Assembly: GCF_014645735.1 (NCBI RefSeq)
Contig: NZ_BMMH01000011.1
Span: forward strand, 1-46,785
Length of the DNA: 46,785 nucleotides
Source of the DNA: Nocardia jinanensis
Lineage (GTDB): Bacteria > Actinomycetota > Actinomycetes > Mycobacteriales > Mycobacteriaceae
Direction: 5' to 3'
Shown here: in pieces, positions 16,695-25,429 of the stretch
Numbering within the stretch: position 1 is the first letter of the stretch
Layout: the number at the start of each line of letters is the position of its first letter
The notes under the pieces: generated by a model
What the model was told of the DNA's origin: nothing
Database searches by the model: none
The model's input: the letters and a program-made list of their open reading frames with translations, nothing else
Position numbers and translations under genes: made by a program

Positions 16695-17416
16695 CGAACT
16701 CGGAAAACAAAGGAAATACAGGAGACCCCTCGGAACCGGTCAGCTTCGTCGACAAGCGCAAGGTCGATCCGGAGACCGGTGAGGTACGGGAACAGGCCGG
16801 GGCGGCCAACGGTGCCGCCCCCGCCGGGGCGGAGGAGGGCGTCGCCCCCCAGGCGCCGCAGGCCGGCCTGGAAGAGGACGGCATCGAGGCAGCGCCCGCC
16901 GGCGTTCCGGCCGGCGCGCCGGACGAACTCGCCGAGCGCACCGCCGATCTGCAGCGGCTGACGGCCGAGTACACCAACTACCGGCGCCGGGTCGAACGCG
17001 ACCGCAAGACCGCGATCGATTCCGCCAAGGCCGCCGTGGTCACCGACCTGCTCGGGGTCCTCGACGATCTGGATCGCGCCAAGGCGCACGGCGACCTGGA
17101 ATCCGGGCCGCTGCGCTCGGTCGCCGACAAACTGATCGAGGCGCTGCGCAAACAGGGCCTCGACGAATTCGGGTCCGAGGGCGAGCCGTTCGATCCGAAT
17201 CTGCACGAAGCGGTTCAGCACGAGGGTTCCGGACACGATCCGGTGATCGGCGTGGTGATGCGCAAGGGGTATCGCTTCGGCGAGCGGGTGCTGCGGCACG
17301 CGCTGGTCGGGGTCACCGACGGGGTGGCCGATCTCGGGGCGAACCCGGATTCCGCCACCGCGGCGGAACCCGCGCGGGCGGAGGCATCGGATGCTGATGC
17401 CGGCTCGGACAAGTAG
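16691..17416 (+). CDS. grpE: Nucleotide exchange factor GrpE
   Basis: The 241-residue protein has a long acidic, Ala/Gly-rich disordered N-terminus (1-~75), a coiled-coil region (ELAERTADLQRLTAEYTNYR), and the GrpE core with DLLGVLDDLDRAKAHGDLES, FDPNLHEAVQHEGSG and the beta-domain end GYRFGERVLRHALVGVTDG. It releases ADP from DnaK. It starts at a GTG overlapping the dnaK stop as GTGA, indicating translational coupling. The C-terminus beyond VGVTDG is a variable Ala/Glu-rich tail. Confidence 0.97.
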   Translation: MTNSENKGNTGDPSEPVSFVDKRKVDPETGEVREQAGAANGAAPAGAEEGVAPQAPQAGLEEDGIEAAPAGVPAGAPDELAERTADLQRLTAEYTNYRRRVERDRKTAIDSAKAAVVTDLLGVLDDLDRAKAHGDLESGPLRSVADKLIEALRKQGLDEFGSEGEPFDPNLHEAVQHEGSGHDPVIGVVMRKGYRFGERVLRHALVGVTDGVADLGANPDSATAAEPARAEASDADAGSDK

Positions 17417-17587
17417 CGACTCCGCGGCGAGAGCCACGGATCGGGTGGCGCGGCGTACCCACGGAGCGATCCGGGAACGCCGCGCGCCCGTCGCGCCGCG
17501 CGCGACGGGCCCGCAGGCGGTAGGACAGTACGACAGCACAGAGGCCCACAAGGGCCGCGGAACAGGACCGAGAGGAGGAGATGCCCG

Positions 17588-18760
17588 GTGAGCCAGCGGG
17601 AGTGGATCGAGAAGGACTTCTACAAGGAGCTGGGTATCGCCTCCAGCGCCTCCACCGAAGAGATCAAGAAGGCGTATCGCAAACTCGCCCGTGATCTGCA
17701 TCCGGACGCCAACCCCGGTGACCCCAAGGCCGAAGAACGGTTCAAGGCGGTCAGCGAGGCGCACACCGTGCTGTCGGATCCGGCCAAACGCGCCGAATAC
17801 GACGAGACCCGGCGCCTGTTCTCCGGCGGTGGGTACGGCCGGGGCGGTGGTTTCACCCCGGGTGCCGGCGGCGGATTCTCGCAGAGTTTCGATCTGGGCG
17901 ATATCTTCGGCCAGGCCGGCGGCGGTGGCGCCGACGGTGGGCTCGGTGATCTGTTCGGCGGCCTGTTCAACCGGGGCGGTGGTGCCACGCGTACCGGCAG
18001 CCGGCCCCGGCGGGGTGCCGATGTGGAGGCCGAGACGACCCTCGGATTCCGCGAGGCGGCCAAGGGTGTCACAGTGCCGCTGTATCTGACCAGCCCGTCA
18101 CCGTGCACCACCTGTCACGGCAGCGGCGCCAAACCGGGTACCAGCCCGCGGGTGTGCCCGATCTGCAACGGCAGTGGCGTGGTGAGCCGTAACCAGGGCG
18201 CGTTCGGATTCAGTGAGCCGTGCGACGAATGCCGCGGCACCGGGTCGATCATCGACGACCCTTGCGTGGACTGTCACGGCAGCGGTACCCAGAATCGCAC
18301 CCGCACCATCAACGTCCGCATCCCACCGGGTATCGCGGACGGGCAACGAATCCGGCTCGCCGGACAGGGTGAGGCGGGCCTGCGGGGCGCGCCCTCGGGT
18401 GATCTGTTCGTCACGGTGCACGTCAGCCAGGACAAGGTGTTCGGCCGGACCGGTGACGACCTGACCTTGGCACTACCGGTCAGTTACAGTGAATTGGTGC
18501 TCGGTACGACCGTATCGGTGCCCACTCTGGAGGGCCGGGTCGGCGTGAAGGTGCCACCGGGTACCGCGGACGGCCGCATCCTGCGGGTACGCGGCCGCGG
18601 AGTGCCCAAACGTGGTGGCGGAGCCGGTGATCTGCTGGTCACCGTGAAGGTCGCCGTGCCGCCGAAGCTGGACGACGATGCCGTCGCGGCGCTGCGCGCG
18701 CTGCAGGAGGCGGAGAAGTCCAGCGGGTTCGATCCGAGAGCGGGATGGGCAGGTGCGTGA
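17588..18760 (+). CDS. dnaJ: Chaperone protein DnaJ (DnaJ1 type)
   Basis: The 390-residue class I J-protein has a J domain with HPD at 38-40, a Gly/Phe-rich region (about 78-140), four CxxCxGxG zinc motifs between about 173 and 233 (CTTCHGSG, CPICNGSG, CDECRGTG, CVDCHGSG) and the two C-terminal substrate-binding domains. It begins SQREWIEKDFYKELGI, as mycobacterial DnaJ1 does. The start is the GTG at 17588, seven bases after AGAGGAGGAG; the ATG at 17581 is out of frame. A 171-base gap separates it from grpE. Its stop overlaps the hspR start. Confidence 0.97.
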   Translation: MSQREWIEKDFYKELGIASSASTEEIKKAYRKLARDLHPDANPGDPKAEERFKAVSEAHTVLSDPAKRAEYDETRRLFSGGGYGRGGGFTPGAGGGFSQSFDLGDIFGQAGGGGADGGLGDLFGGLFNRGGGATRTGSRPRRGADVEAETTLGFREAAKGVTVPLYLTSPSPCTTCHGSGAKPGTSPRVCPICNGSGVVSRNQGAFGFSEPCDECRGTGSIIDDPCVDCHGSGTQNRTRTINVRIPPGIADGQRIRLAGQGEAGLRGAPSGDLFVTVHVSQDKVFGRTGDDLTLALPVSYSELVLGTTVSVPTLEGRVGVKVPPGTADGRILRVRGRGVPKRGGGAGDLLVTVKVAVPPKLDDDAVAALRALQEAEKSSGFDPRAGWAGA

Positions 18761-19248
18761 TGGATCCGAAACGGGCGCCCGAGGGGGGGTCCGCCGGCCC
18801 AGCGGCCCGAGCGATGGGCCCGGAGGCGGCCGCGCAGCATGACCACGTAGGGCCTCGGGAAGGGCGTCAATCCAGCACCGAATACTTCGTGATCTCGGTT
18901 GCCGCTCAGCTGGCCGGTATGCACGCGCAGACCCTGCGCACCTATGACCGGCTGGGGCTGGTGACGCCGCAGCGTACCTCGGGCGGCGGGCGGCGTTATT
19001 CGGAACGGGACGTCGAGTTGCTGCGCGAGGTGCAGCGGCTGTCCCAGGACGAGGGTGTCAATCTCGCCGGGATCAAACGGATCATCGAACTCACCAATCA
19101 GGTGACCGAACTCCAGCAGCGGCTGGTGGAACTGACCGCGGCGCTGGAGCGGGAGCGGGCCCGGCCGGATTACCGGCCGGAACTGATCCCGCCGCAGCGC
19201 AATACCGCGCTGGTGGTGTGGCAGCCGCGTCACCGGCGGCAGCGTTGA
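18760..19248 (+). CDS. hspR: Heat-shock repressor HspR (MerR family)
   Basis: The 162-residue protein has a MerR-type winged helix-turn-helix at about 41-112 (YFVISVAAQLAGMHAQTLRT, then YDRLGLVTP and SGGGRRYSERDVELL), followed by DEGVNLAGIKRIIELT, a short coiled coil and the conserved hydrophobic end ALVVWQPR. HspR binds HAIR boxes and represses dnaK and clpB operons. The ATG at 18760 overlaps the dnaJ stop. It has about 40 extra N-terminal residues (Ala/Gly/Pro-rich) compared with the 126-residue Mtb protein; an internal start cannot be excluded but none has a good ribosome-binding site. Confidence 0.95.
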   Translation: MDPKRAPEGGSAGPAARAMGPEAAAQHDHVGPREGRQSSTEYFVISVAAQLAGMHAQTLRTYDRLGLVTPQRTSGGGRRYSERDVELLREVQRLSQDEGVNLAGIKRIIELTNQVTELQQRLVELTAALERERARPDYRPELIPPQRNTALVVWQPRHRRQR

Positions 19249-19260
19249 CGGCTTCGCTGT

Positions 19261-19440
19261 GTTGATGGCGCCGCCTCCGGCGTCGCGGGTCGGGCCCTAT
19301 TAACCCCGGTTCTTCACTCCGCCGCTCAGTCGCTGCGCTCCTTCGCTCTGTCGCTCCAGAACCGGGGCGGGCCCGACCGTGTTGATGGCGCCGCGGTCGG
19401 GGCCTTGTGATCCCGGTTGCGTTGATGGCGGCGCCTCCGG
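19261..19440. repeat. Degenerate direct repeats after hspR
   Basis: GTTGATGGCGCCGC occurs at 19261 and 19381, and GTTGATGGCGGCGC at 19421, each followed by a GC-rich stretch ending in a GGGCC-like block. The first copy flanks the 83-bp inverted element at 19292. No gene is seen between 19249 and 19489. Confidence 0.6.
19292..19374. repeat. 83-bp dispersed inverted-repeat element, copy 1
   Basis: The element begins and ends with GGGCCC and has inner arms CCCCGGTTCT (19304-19313) and AGAACCGGGG (19358-19367), a perfect 10-bp inverted repeat with a 44-base interval. A copy of the same length with about four differences lies at 46450-46532. It resembles a small non-autonomous (REP or MITE-like) repeat; it may also act as a terminator for hspR. 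Confidence 0.75.
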
Positions 19441-19489
19441 GGCCGCGGTCGAGGGCCTCTTGACTCCGGCTCTATCGACCGCCGCCGGT

Positions 19490-20272
19490 TCAGGCTCCTT
19501 CGAACTGGATCCGCTCGGCCGGGGTGCCCGCGTCTAGCAGCCGTTCCACGGTGGACCTGGTCATCGCGGGCGAACCGCAGACCAGGACCTGGTGCCGGTT
19601 GAACGAACCGTAGGAGCCGACCACTTCGGCGAGGGTGCCCTGCAGTAGGTCGTCCTCGTCGAAACCTATGTCCACCCGGTGGCTTTCGTACCATTTATCG
19701 GGCCAGGACGGGTCGTCGAGCCGCTCCACCACCGGTACCACGGTGAGCCACGGCAGGTCGGCGGCCAGCAGGGCGAGCATATCGGCGGCGTACAGGTCAC
19801 GCGGTGCGGAGCCGCCGAAGAACAGGTAGGTGGTGGGCGGGTCCGGCTGCCGGGCCAGATCCAGGATCTGGGCGCGCAGTGGGGCCAGGCCGGTACCGCC
19901 GGCGATCATCACCACTTCGTCGCCGTCGGGGTCCACGGTGAACATGCCTTCGGGCAGCGAGAGTTTCCAACGATCTCCGACCGCGGTATCGGCGACGATC
20001 CCACCGCTGCACCAGCCGCCCGCCACTGTCCGCACATGGAATTCGAGCTTGCCGTCCAGCGAGGGTGGCAGCGCGGGGGAGAACCGGCGCCGCATCCCCG
20101 GGAACTGCGGGACCTCGACCTGCACCGACTGTCCGGCGAGGAACGGCACGTATTCGCCGATCAACCGGACCACGGCCATATCGTGGCGCAGCCGGTGGTG
20201 TTCGACGACATCGGCCAGCCAGTACGACCGCTGGGACGAATGGCCGGGGGACACGCTCGGGTCGTTGGTCAT
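19490..20272 (-). CDS. FAD/NAD-binding flavoreductase lacking a globin domain
   Basis: The 260-residue protein has a ferredoxin-NADP reductase fold: a FAD barrel with YVPFLAGQSVQVEVPQFPGM and RRRFSPALPP, and a nicotinamide domain with MIAGGTGLAPLRAQIL and the C-terminal VLVCGSPAM. It aligns along its whole length with the reductase half of the neighbouring flavohaemoglobin-like protein (residues ~146 onward), including WLTVVPVVE and the ends of both proteins. It is therefore a paralogue missing the globin domain rather than a broken gene; the start ATG at 20272 is clean. It lies 63 bases after that gene and is probably co-transcribed. An electron acceptor is not evident. Confidence 0.85.
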   Translation of the reverse strand: MTNDPSVSPGHSSQRSYWLADVVEHHRLRHDMAVVRLIGEYVPFLAGQSVQVEVPQFPGMRRRFSPALPPSLDGKLEFHVRTVAGGWCSGGIVADTAVGDRWKLSLPEGMFTVDPDGDEVVMIAGGTGLAPLRAQILDLARQPDPPTTYLFFGGSAPRDLYAADMLALLAADLPWLTVVPVVERLDDPSWPDKWYESHRVDIGFDEDDLLQGTLAEVVGSYGSFNRHQVLVCGSPAMTRSTVERLLDAGTPAERIQFEGA

Positions 20273-20335
20273 ACCTCACTCGCTCGCTGGCCGGGCCGGA
20301 CGGTCGACGTCCGGTGCTCGATGTACCGACACCGA

Positions 20336-21493
20336 TCAGACCGGATCGGTACTGATGATCTCCTCTGGGGTGCCGACCGCGAGCAGCGCGCGCCGGGTAT
20401 CGGCGATCATCTTCGCCGAACCGGCGATCTGGATCTGCCGATCCTCCCATGCGCCGAAACTGGCCACCACGGCGCCGAGGTTGCCGACCAGGCGCCGGTG
20501 CATTCCGTAGGGTGCGTCCTCGGTCGGATGTGGGTACCACCACGGATTCGTCTTGTGCTCGCAGACCGGGACGACGGTGAGCCACGGGTTGCTCTGCGAG
20601 AGCTGCCACATGTTCTCCACGTCGTACAGGTCGCACGGGTAGACCCCACCGATGAAGAAGTGCACGCGCGGATTGATACCGCGCCGGCCCATCTCGATCA
20701 GCTGGGCGCGCAGCGGCGCGACGCCGGTGCCCGAACCGATCATCAGCACATCGCGGCCGCTGTCCTGGTCCACCTGCAGGCCGCCGAGTGGTCCGCCGAT
20801 GAGCCAGCGGTCGCCGACCTTGGTCTCGTTGACGACGGACGGGCTCACCCATCCCCCGCGTACTTTGCGGACGTGGAACTCGATCTCGCCGTAGGGGTTC
20901 GACGGGATGGCGGGCGAGAGATAGCGCCACATCCGCGGGCGCTGCGGGACGGAGATGGGCACGTACTGGCCGGCCAGATAGGGGATCGGATCGTCGGACT
21001 GGAGCCGGACGATGGCCAGATCGTCGAGGACGTGCCGGTGTCCGACGACGGTGGCCTCCCAATAGGGCGGCGAATCATCGGAATTGGCGCCTATGGCCAT
21101 GGCGGCGGAGATGAGCAGGCAGACATCACGCCATCCCTCGGCGAGTTCCCTGGTCCAGTACGGGCCGTTGTAGGTCTGGAAGGCGGCGTAGAGCGCCGGG
21201 CCGGCCTGGTCGTAGTGCGAGGCCTCGACACCGTATTTGCGGTGGTCGCGTGCCAGTTGTTCGAGGAACTTCTGGGCGCGATCCCAGTCCTCGAGGTGGT
21301 CGAGCATGTACTGGACAGCGGTGACCACTCTCTTCGCCTGCATATCCATCGCGGGCGGGAAGAGTTCCCGAAGCCGCGGGTTCTCCGCGAACAGGTGACC
21401 GTAAAACGCGCTGACCAACCGCTCGGGTCCACTCGGCGCATCGACCACCGACTGGAAATTGGCGCGGACCAGCGCTGCCGAACGCGCATCCAC
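20336..21493 (-). CDS. Type II flavohaemoglobin-like protein (globin plus FAD/NAD reductase)
   Basis: From GTG 21493 the protein has 385 residues. The globin domain (1-~140) has Tyr31 at the B10 position (FYGHLF), a CD1-region Phe (ELFPP) and the proximal His84 (ARDHRKYGVEASHY). The FAD domain has YLAGQYVPISVP and RMWRYLSPA in place of the classical RxYS order, and the NAD domain has MIGSGTGVAPLRAQL. This matches the mycobacterial Rv0385 family, a type II flavohaemoglobin divergent from clpB; that family is reported to lack strong NO dioxygenase activity and to act in D-lactate/redox metabolism. AAAGGAAG precedes the GTG, ten bases away. The frame is open further upstream, but no family sequence is visible there. 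Confidence 0.88.
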   Translation of the reverse strand: MDARSAALVRANFQSVVDAPSGPERLVSAFYGHLFAENPRLRELFPPAMDMQAKRVVTAVQYMLDHLEDWDRAQKFLEQLARDHRKYGVEASHYDQAGPALYAAFQTYNGPYWTRELAEGWRDVCLLISAAMAIGANSDDSPPYWEATVVGHRHVLDDLAIVRLQSDDPIPYLAGQYVPISVPQRPRMWRYLSPAIPSNPYGEIEFHVRKVRGGWVSPSVVNETKVGDRWLIGGPLGGLQVDQDSGRDVLMIGSGTGVAPLRAQLIEMGRRGINPRVHFFIGGVYPCDLYDVENMWQLSQSNPWLTVVPVCEHKTNPWWYPHPTEDAPYGMHRRLVGNLGAVVASFGAWEDRQIQIAGSAKMIADTRRALLAVGTPEEIISTDPV

Positions 21494-21716
21494 GGCGTGG
21501 AGCTTCCTTTCCCTGAATTCCGACCCGGAGGGACCGACCGTTACCGGCGGTCCTTCACTCGACCAGTATCCCCGAAAAAAGAGATGATGGTGGGTGTGAA
21601 ATACGGTTACCGGGTTTGGCTGATCTTGTTCGCGGGTACCGACGCGTCGTTGTGAGCCGTGACCCAGCACTTTTCTGGCAACCGGGTGGTGGGAAGTCGC
21701 CGCCGAAATTTTCAAA

Positions 21717-21737
21717 GTTGAGCGGAACAGACTCAAC
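21717..21737 (+). promoter_or_regulatory. HAIR box (HspR operator) of clpB
   Basis: GTTGAGC-N7-ACTCAAC keeps the TTGAG and CTCAA cores with the exact 7-base spacer of the HAIR consensus. It lies about 90 bases before the clpB start, between clpB and the divergent flavohaemoglobin gene. HspR control of clpB is established in Streptomyces and mycobacteria. Confidence 0.85.
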
Positions 21738-21826
21738 CTTTCGAACGTTGAATCGGGCAGAACGGCACGAGACACCGGGATCGGTGCGGATGCCGGATGA
21801 GATATCGACTAGCAGGAAGGTGCTTC

Positions 21827-24418
21827 GTGGACTCGTTCAATCCCACCACCAAGACCCAGGCCGCGCTGACTGCCGCGCTGCAGGCAGCCTCGGCCGCCGG
21901 TAACCCGGAGATCCGGCCGGCCCATCTGCTGGTGGCATTGCTGGACCAGACCGACGGTATCGCCGCGCCCCTGCTGAAGGCAGTGGGCACCGACTACGCG
22001 ACGGTGCGGCGCGAAGCGCAGGACATCGTCGACCGGCTCCCACGCGCCACCGGCGCCACCACGACCCCGCAACTGGGCCGCGAAGCGCTGGCCGCCATCA
22101 CCGCGGCCCAGCACCTGGCCACCGAACTCGGCGACGAGTACGTCTCCACCGAGCATGTGATGGTCGGCCTGGCCTCCGGGGATTCCGATGTGACGATGCT
22201 GCTGGAGAAGTACGGTGCCACGGCCGCCGCGCTGCGCGAGGCCTTCACCGCCGTGCGCGGCACCGCCCGGGTCAGCAGCCCGGACCCCGAGGGCAGCTAC
22301 CAGGCACTGGAGAAGTACTCCACCGACCTCACCGACGCCGCACGCGCCGGAAAACTGGACCCGGTGATCGGACGCGATACCGAGATCCGCCGGGTGGTGC
22401 AGGTGCTGTCCCGGCGTACCAAGAACAACCCGGTGCTCATCGGTGAGCCGGGTGTCGGCAAGACCGCGATCGTCGAGGGCCTGGCCCAGCGCATCATCGC
22501 GGGCGATGTACCGGAATCACTGCGCGGTAAGTCCGTCATCTCGCTCGACCTGGGCGCGATGGTCGCCGGCGCGAAATACCGCGGCGAGTTCGAGGAACGG
22601 CTCAAGGCCGTACTCGAAGAGATCAAATCCAGCGCCGGGCAGATCATCACCTTCATCGACGAACTACATACGATCGTCGGTGCGGGCGCGACCGGCGAAT
22701 CGGCGATGGACGCCGGGAACATGATCAAACCGATGCTCGCCCGTGGTGAACTGCGGCTCGTCGGCGCGACCACGCTCGACGAGTATCGGAAGCACATCGA
22801 GAAGGATGCCGCGCTGGAGCGCCGCTTCCAGCAGGTGATCGTCGGTGAACCCTCGGTGCAGGACACCGTGGGCATCCTGCGCGGTATCAAAGAGCGCTAC
22901 GAGGTGCACCACGGTGTACGGATCACCGACTCCGCGCTGGTATCGGCGGCCGCGCTCTCGGACCGCTACATCACCTCCCGGTTCCTGCCCGACAAGGCGA
23001 TCGACCTGGTCGACGAGGCGGCGTCACGGCTGCGGATGGAGATCGACTCCCGGCCGGTGGAAATCGATGAGGTCGAACGCGCGGTACGGCGGCTCGAGAT
23101 CGAAGAGGTGGCGCTCACCAAGGAGACCGACGAGGCATCCAAACAGCGGCTGGAGAAACTGCGCGCCGAACTCGCCGACGACCGGGAGAAGCTCAATCAG
23201 CTCACCACCCGCTGGCAGAACGAAAAAACGGCGATCGATCAGGTCCGCGTGCTCAAAGAGCAGCTCGAGACACTGCGCGGCGAATCCGAACGCGCAGAAC
23301 GCGACGGTGACCTGGGCAAGGCCGCCGAACTGCGGTACGGGCGGATCCCGACGCTGGAGAAGGAGCTCGCCGAGGCCGAGGAAGCCTCCGGTGCGGCCGC
23401 GGACGGTGAGGTCATGCTCAAGGAGGAGGTCGGTCCGGACGATATCGCGGAGGTGATCTCGGCCTGGACCGGGATTCCGGTGGGCCGGCTGCTCGAAGGC
23501 GAGACCGAGAAACTGCTGCGGATGGAATCCGAACTCGCCCGCCGGGTGGTCGGGCAGAACGACGCGGTGCGGGCCGTGTCCGACGCGGTACGGCGGGCGC
23601 GTGCCGGAGTCGCGGATCCGAACCGGCCGACCGGCTCGTTCCTTTTCGTCGGTCCCACCGGTGTCGGTAAGACGGAACTGGCCAAAGCGCTGGCGGACTT
23701 CCTGTTCGACGACGAGCGCGCGATGGTCCGCATCGATATGAGCGAGTACAGCGAGAAGCACGCGGTCGCCCGCCTGGTCGGCGCCCCGCCCGGATACGTC
23801 GGCTACGACCAGGGCGGTCAGCTGACCGAAGCGGTGCGGCGGCGGCCCTACACCGTGGTGCTGTTCGACGAGATCGAGAAGGCGCACCCCGATGTCTTCG
23901 ACATCCTGCTCGCCGTGCTCGACGAGGGCCGGCTGACCGACGGTCAGGGCCGGACGGTGGATTTCCGCAACACCATTCTGATCCTGACTTCGAATCTGGG
24001 TGCGGGCGCCGACGCGGAATTCGTGATGAACGCGGTCCGTGCCGCGTTCAAACCGGAATTCCTGAACCGCCTGGACGATGTGGTGATGTTCCAGGCCCTC
24101 GACGAGGACCAGCTCGCGCATGTCGTGGATATCCAGCTCGACCAGTTGCAGCGGCGGCTCGCGCAGCGGCGGCTGACCCTCGAGGTGAGCGATTCGGCCC
24201 GCTTCTGGCTGGCGGTACGCGGCTACGACCCGGTGTACGGTGCCCGCCCGCTGCGGCGCCTGATCCAGCAGTCGATCGGCGACACCCTCGCCAAGGAACT
24301 GCTGTCCGGCAAGGTCACCGACGGCGATACGGTCGAAGTCTCCGTGACGCCGGACGGGGACGGACTCGTCGTCGGCCGGCGCGACCGCGCCGTAGCTCCG
24401 GTCACGCCGGGTTCGTAA
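21827..24418 (+). CDS. clpB: Protein disaggregase ClpB (Hsp100)
   Basis: The 863-residue AAA+ protein has the N-terminal Clp domain (1-~145), the first ATPase domain with Walker A GEPGVGKT (near 206) and Walker B ITFIDELH, the middle coiled-coil domain (about 400-520, ESERAERDGDLGKAAELRYG) and the second ATPase domain with GPTGVGKTE (near 609) and VVLFDEIEKAHPD. It extracts proteins from aggregates together with DnaK. The GTG at 21827 is chosen: AGGAAGG precedes it and the protein then begins DSFNPTTKTQAALTAAL like its mycobacterial homologue. The sequence is complete with no missing motif. Confidence 0.97.
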   Translation: MDSFNPTTKTQAALTAALQAASAAGNPEIRPAHLLVALLDQTDGIAAPLLKAVGTDYATVRREAQDIVDRLPRATGATTTPQLGREALAAITAAQHLATELGDEYVSTEHVMVGLASGDSDVTMLLEKYGATAAALREAFTAVRGTARVSSPDPEGSYQALEKYSTDLTDAARAGKLDPVIGRDTEIRRVVQVLSRRTKNNPVLIGEPGVGKTAIVEGLAQRIIAGDVPESLRGKSVISLDLGAMVAGAKYRGEFEERLKAVLEEIKSSAGQIITFIDELHTIVGAGATGESAMDAGNMIKPMLARGELRLVGATTLDEYRKHIEKDAALERRFQQVIVGEPSVQDTVGILRGIKERYEVHHGVRITDSALVSAAALSDRYITSRFLPDKAIDLVDEAASRLRMEIDSRPVEIDEVERAVRRLEIEEVALTKETDEASKQRLEKLRAELADDREKLNQLTTRWQNEKTAIDQVRVLKEQLETLRGESERAERDGDLGKAAELRYGRIPTLEKELAEAEEASGAAADGEVMLKEEVGPDDIAEVISAWTGIPVGRLLEGETEKLLRMESELARRVVGQNDAVRAVSDAVRRARAGVADPNRPTGSFLFVGPTGVGKTELAKALADFLFDDERAMVRIDMSEYSEKHAVARLVGAPPGYVGYDQGGQLTEAVRRRPYTVVLFDEIEKAHPDVFDILLAVLDEGRLTDGQGRTVDFRNTILILTSNLGAGADAEFVMNAVRAAFKPEFLNRLDDVVMFQALDEDQLAHVVDIQLDQLQRRLAQRRLTLEVSDSARFWLAVRGYDPVYGARPLRRLIQQSIGDTLAKELLSGKVTDGDTVEVSVTPDGDGLVVGRRDRAVAPVTPGS

Positions 24419-24475
24419 CCGCGCCGCGTCACCGCGAACCCGGCGCTGACCTCGTCTTCACCACCCTCGCAAGCC

Positions 24476-24509
24476 CCGGTCCCGGGCGACCGAGCTCGCC
24501 CGGGACCGG
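24476..24509 (+). terminator. Terminator after clpB
   Basis: A perfect 14-bp inverted repeat (24476-24489 with 24496-24509) with a 6-base loop lies about 60 bases after the clpB stop. Confidence 0.75.
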
Positions 24510-24607
24510 TTCGGCCGCAGTTCACCGCGGTTTGTGTTGTGGGTGTGGGGTCGCATGTGGGCGCGGGTGGCCGTGGCGGTGGCGGAGGTGCGCTTAGTCT
24601 GGGTGAT

Positions 24608-25405
24608 ATGACCAACCCGAACGATCCCTGGGCGAGGCGGCCGGACGACGATCCGACGCAGCACCTGGGTCAGCCGGGGGAATCGGCGACCGAGAAGCTG
24701 TCCTCCGGCTACGGCCCGGCGGGATACGCGGAGCCGACCACGGCCTATCCCGGCAACGACCCATACGGCGGGTGGGGCCCGGGCCCGAATCCCACCCGGG
24801 AGATGCCGACCTATCCGAGCCAGGGCTACGAGAACCCGGGCCAGGGCTATGGGAACCAGTGGGGTGGATACGGGCCCGGCCAGGTCCCGCCGGGGCAGCT
24901 GCCCCCGGAACCGCCGCGGCCGCCGAAGAAGAACGGGATGTGGATCGGCGTCGCGGTCGCCGTCATCGTGCTGATCGGGCTCGCCGGTATCGCCGCCGGG
25001 ATGCTCTTCGGGGGCGAGGACTCCGACACCACCGCCAGTGACACCACGACCAGTAGCCGGCCGACCGGTCGCGGACTGCCGGCCGATCCCGGTGATTCGG
25101 GCCCCGCCTTCCCGAGCCTGCCCAACATGCCGGATATGCCGGATACCGGGGACGCGGAAGCCGGCGGCACCACCATGGGCACCATCAGCGCCAACGCCGG
25201 CGGTACCCTGACTCTCAGCACGCTCACCGGTAACGAGGTCACGGTGCACACCACCGCGTCCACTCAGGTGATCTCGCTGGCCGGGACCACCGTCGATGCT
25301 CTCCCGACCGGCGACCTGGTGATCGTGCAGGGCCAGAAGAGTCCGGACGGATCAATCCAGGCCGATGTCATCATCAGTACCTCCCTCGAAGGGGGCGGAC
25401 GATGA
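24608..25405 (+). CDS. Single-span membrane protein with extracytoplasmic DUF5666-like domain
   Basis: The 265-residue protein has a Pro/Gly/Tyr-rich cytoplasmic N-terminus (1-~108), a membrane helix (MWIGVAVAVIVLIGLAGIAA) and an extracytoplasmic part with a Thr/Ser linker, a Pro/Met-rich NMPDMPDTG stretch and a C-terminal beta domain (GTISANAGGTLTLSTLTGNE, ALPTGDLVIVQGQ, GSIQADVI). The last domain follows the DUF5666 pattern of oligonucleotide-binding-like repeats; no function is known. ATG 24608 has TAGTCT (24595-24600) seven bases upstream and no Shine-Dalgarno site, as in leaderless transcripts. A hairpin follows the gene. Confidence 0.75.
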   Translation: MTNPNDPWARRPDDDPTQHLGQPGESATEKLSSGYGPAGYAEPTTAYPGNDPYGGWGPGPNPTREMPTYPSQGYENPGQGYGNQWGGYGPGQVPPGQLPPEPPRPPKKNGMWIGVAVAVIVLIGLAGIAAGMLFGGEDSDTTASDTTTSSRPTGRGLPADPGDSGPAFPSLPNMPDMPDTGDAEAGGTTMGTISANAGGTLTLSTLTGNEVTVHTTASTQVISLAGTTVDALPTGDLVIVQGQKSPDGSIQADVIISTSLEGGGR

Positions 25406-25429
25406 AAAACCGCGGCGCGCAGTGTGGGT

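Noticed and set aside
19679..21655. Plus-strand open frame of 658 codons opposite the two flavoreductases
   Set aside because: Shadow of two well-conserved minus-strand genes.
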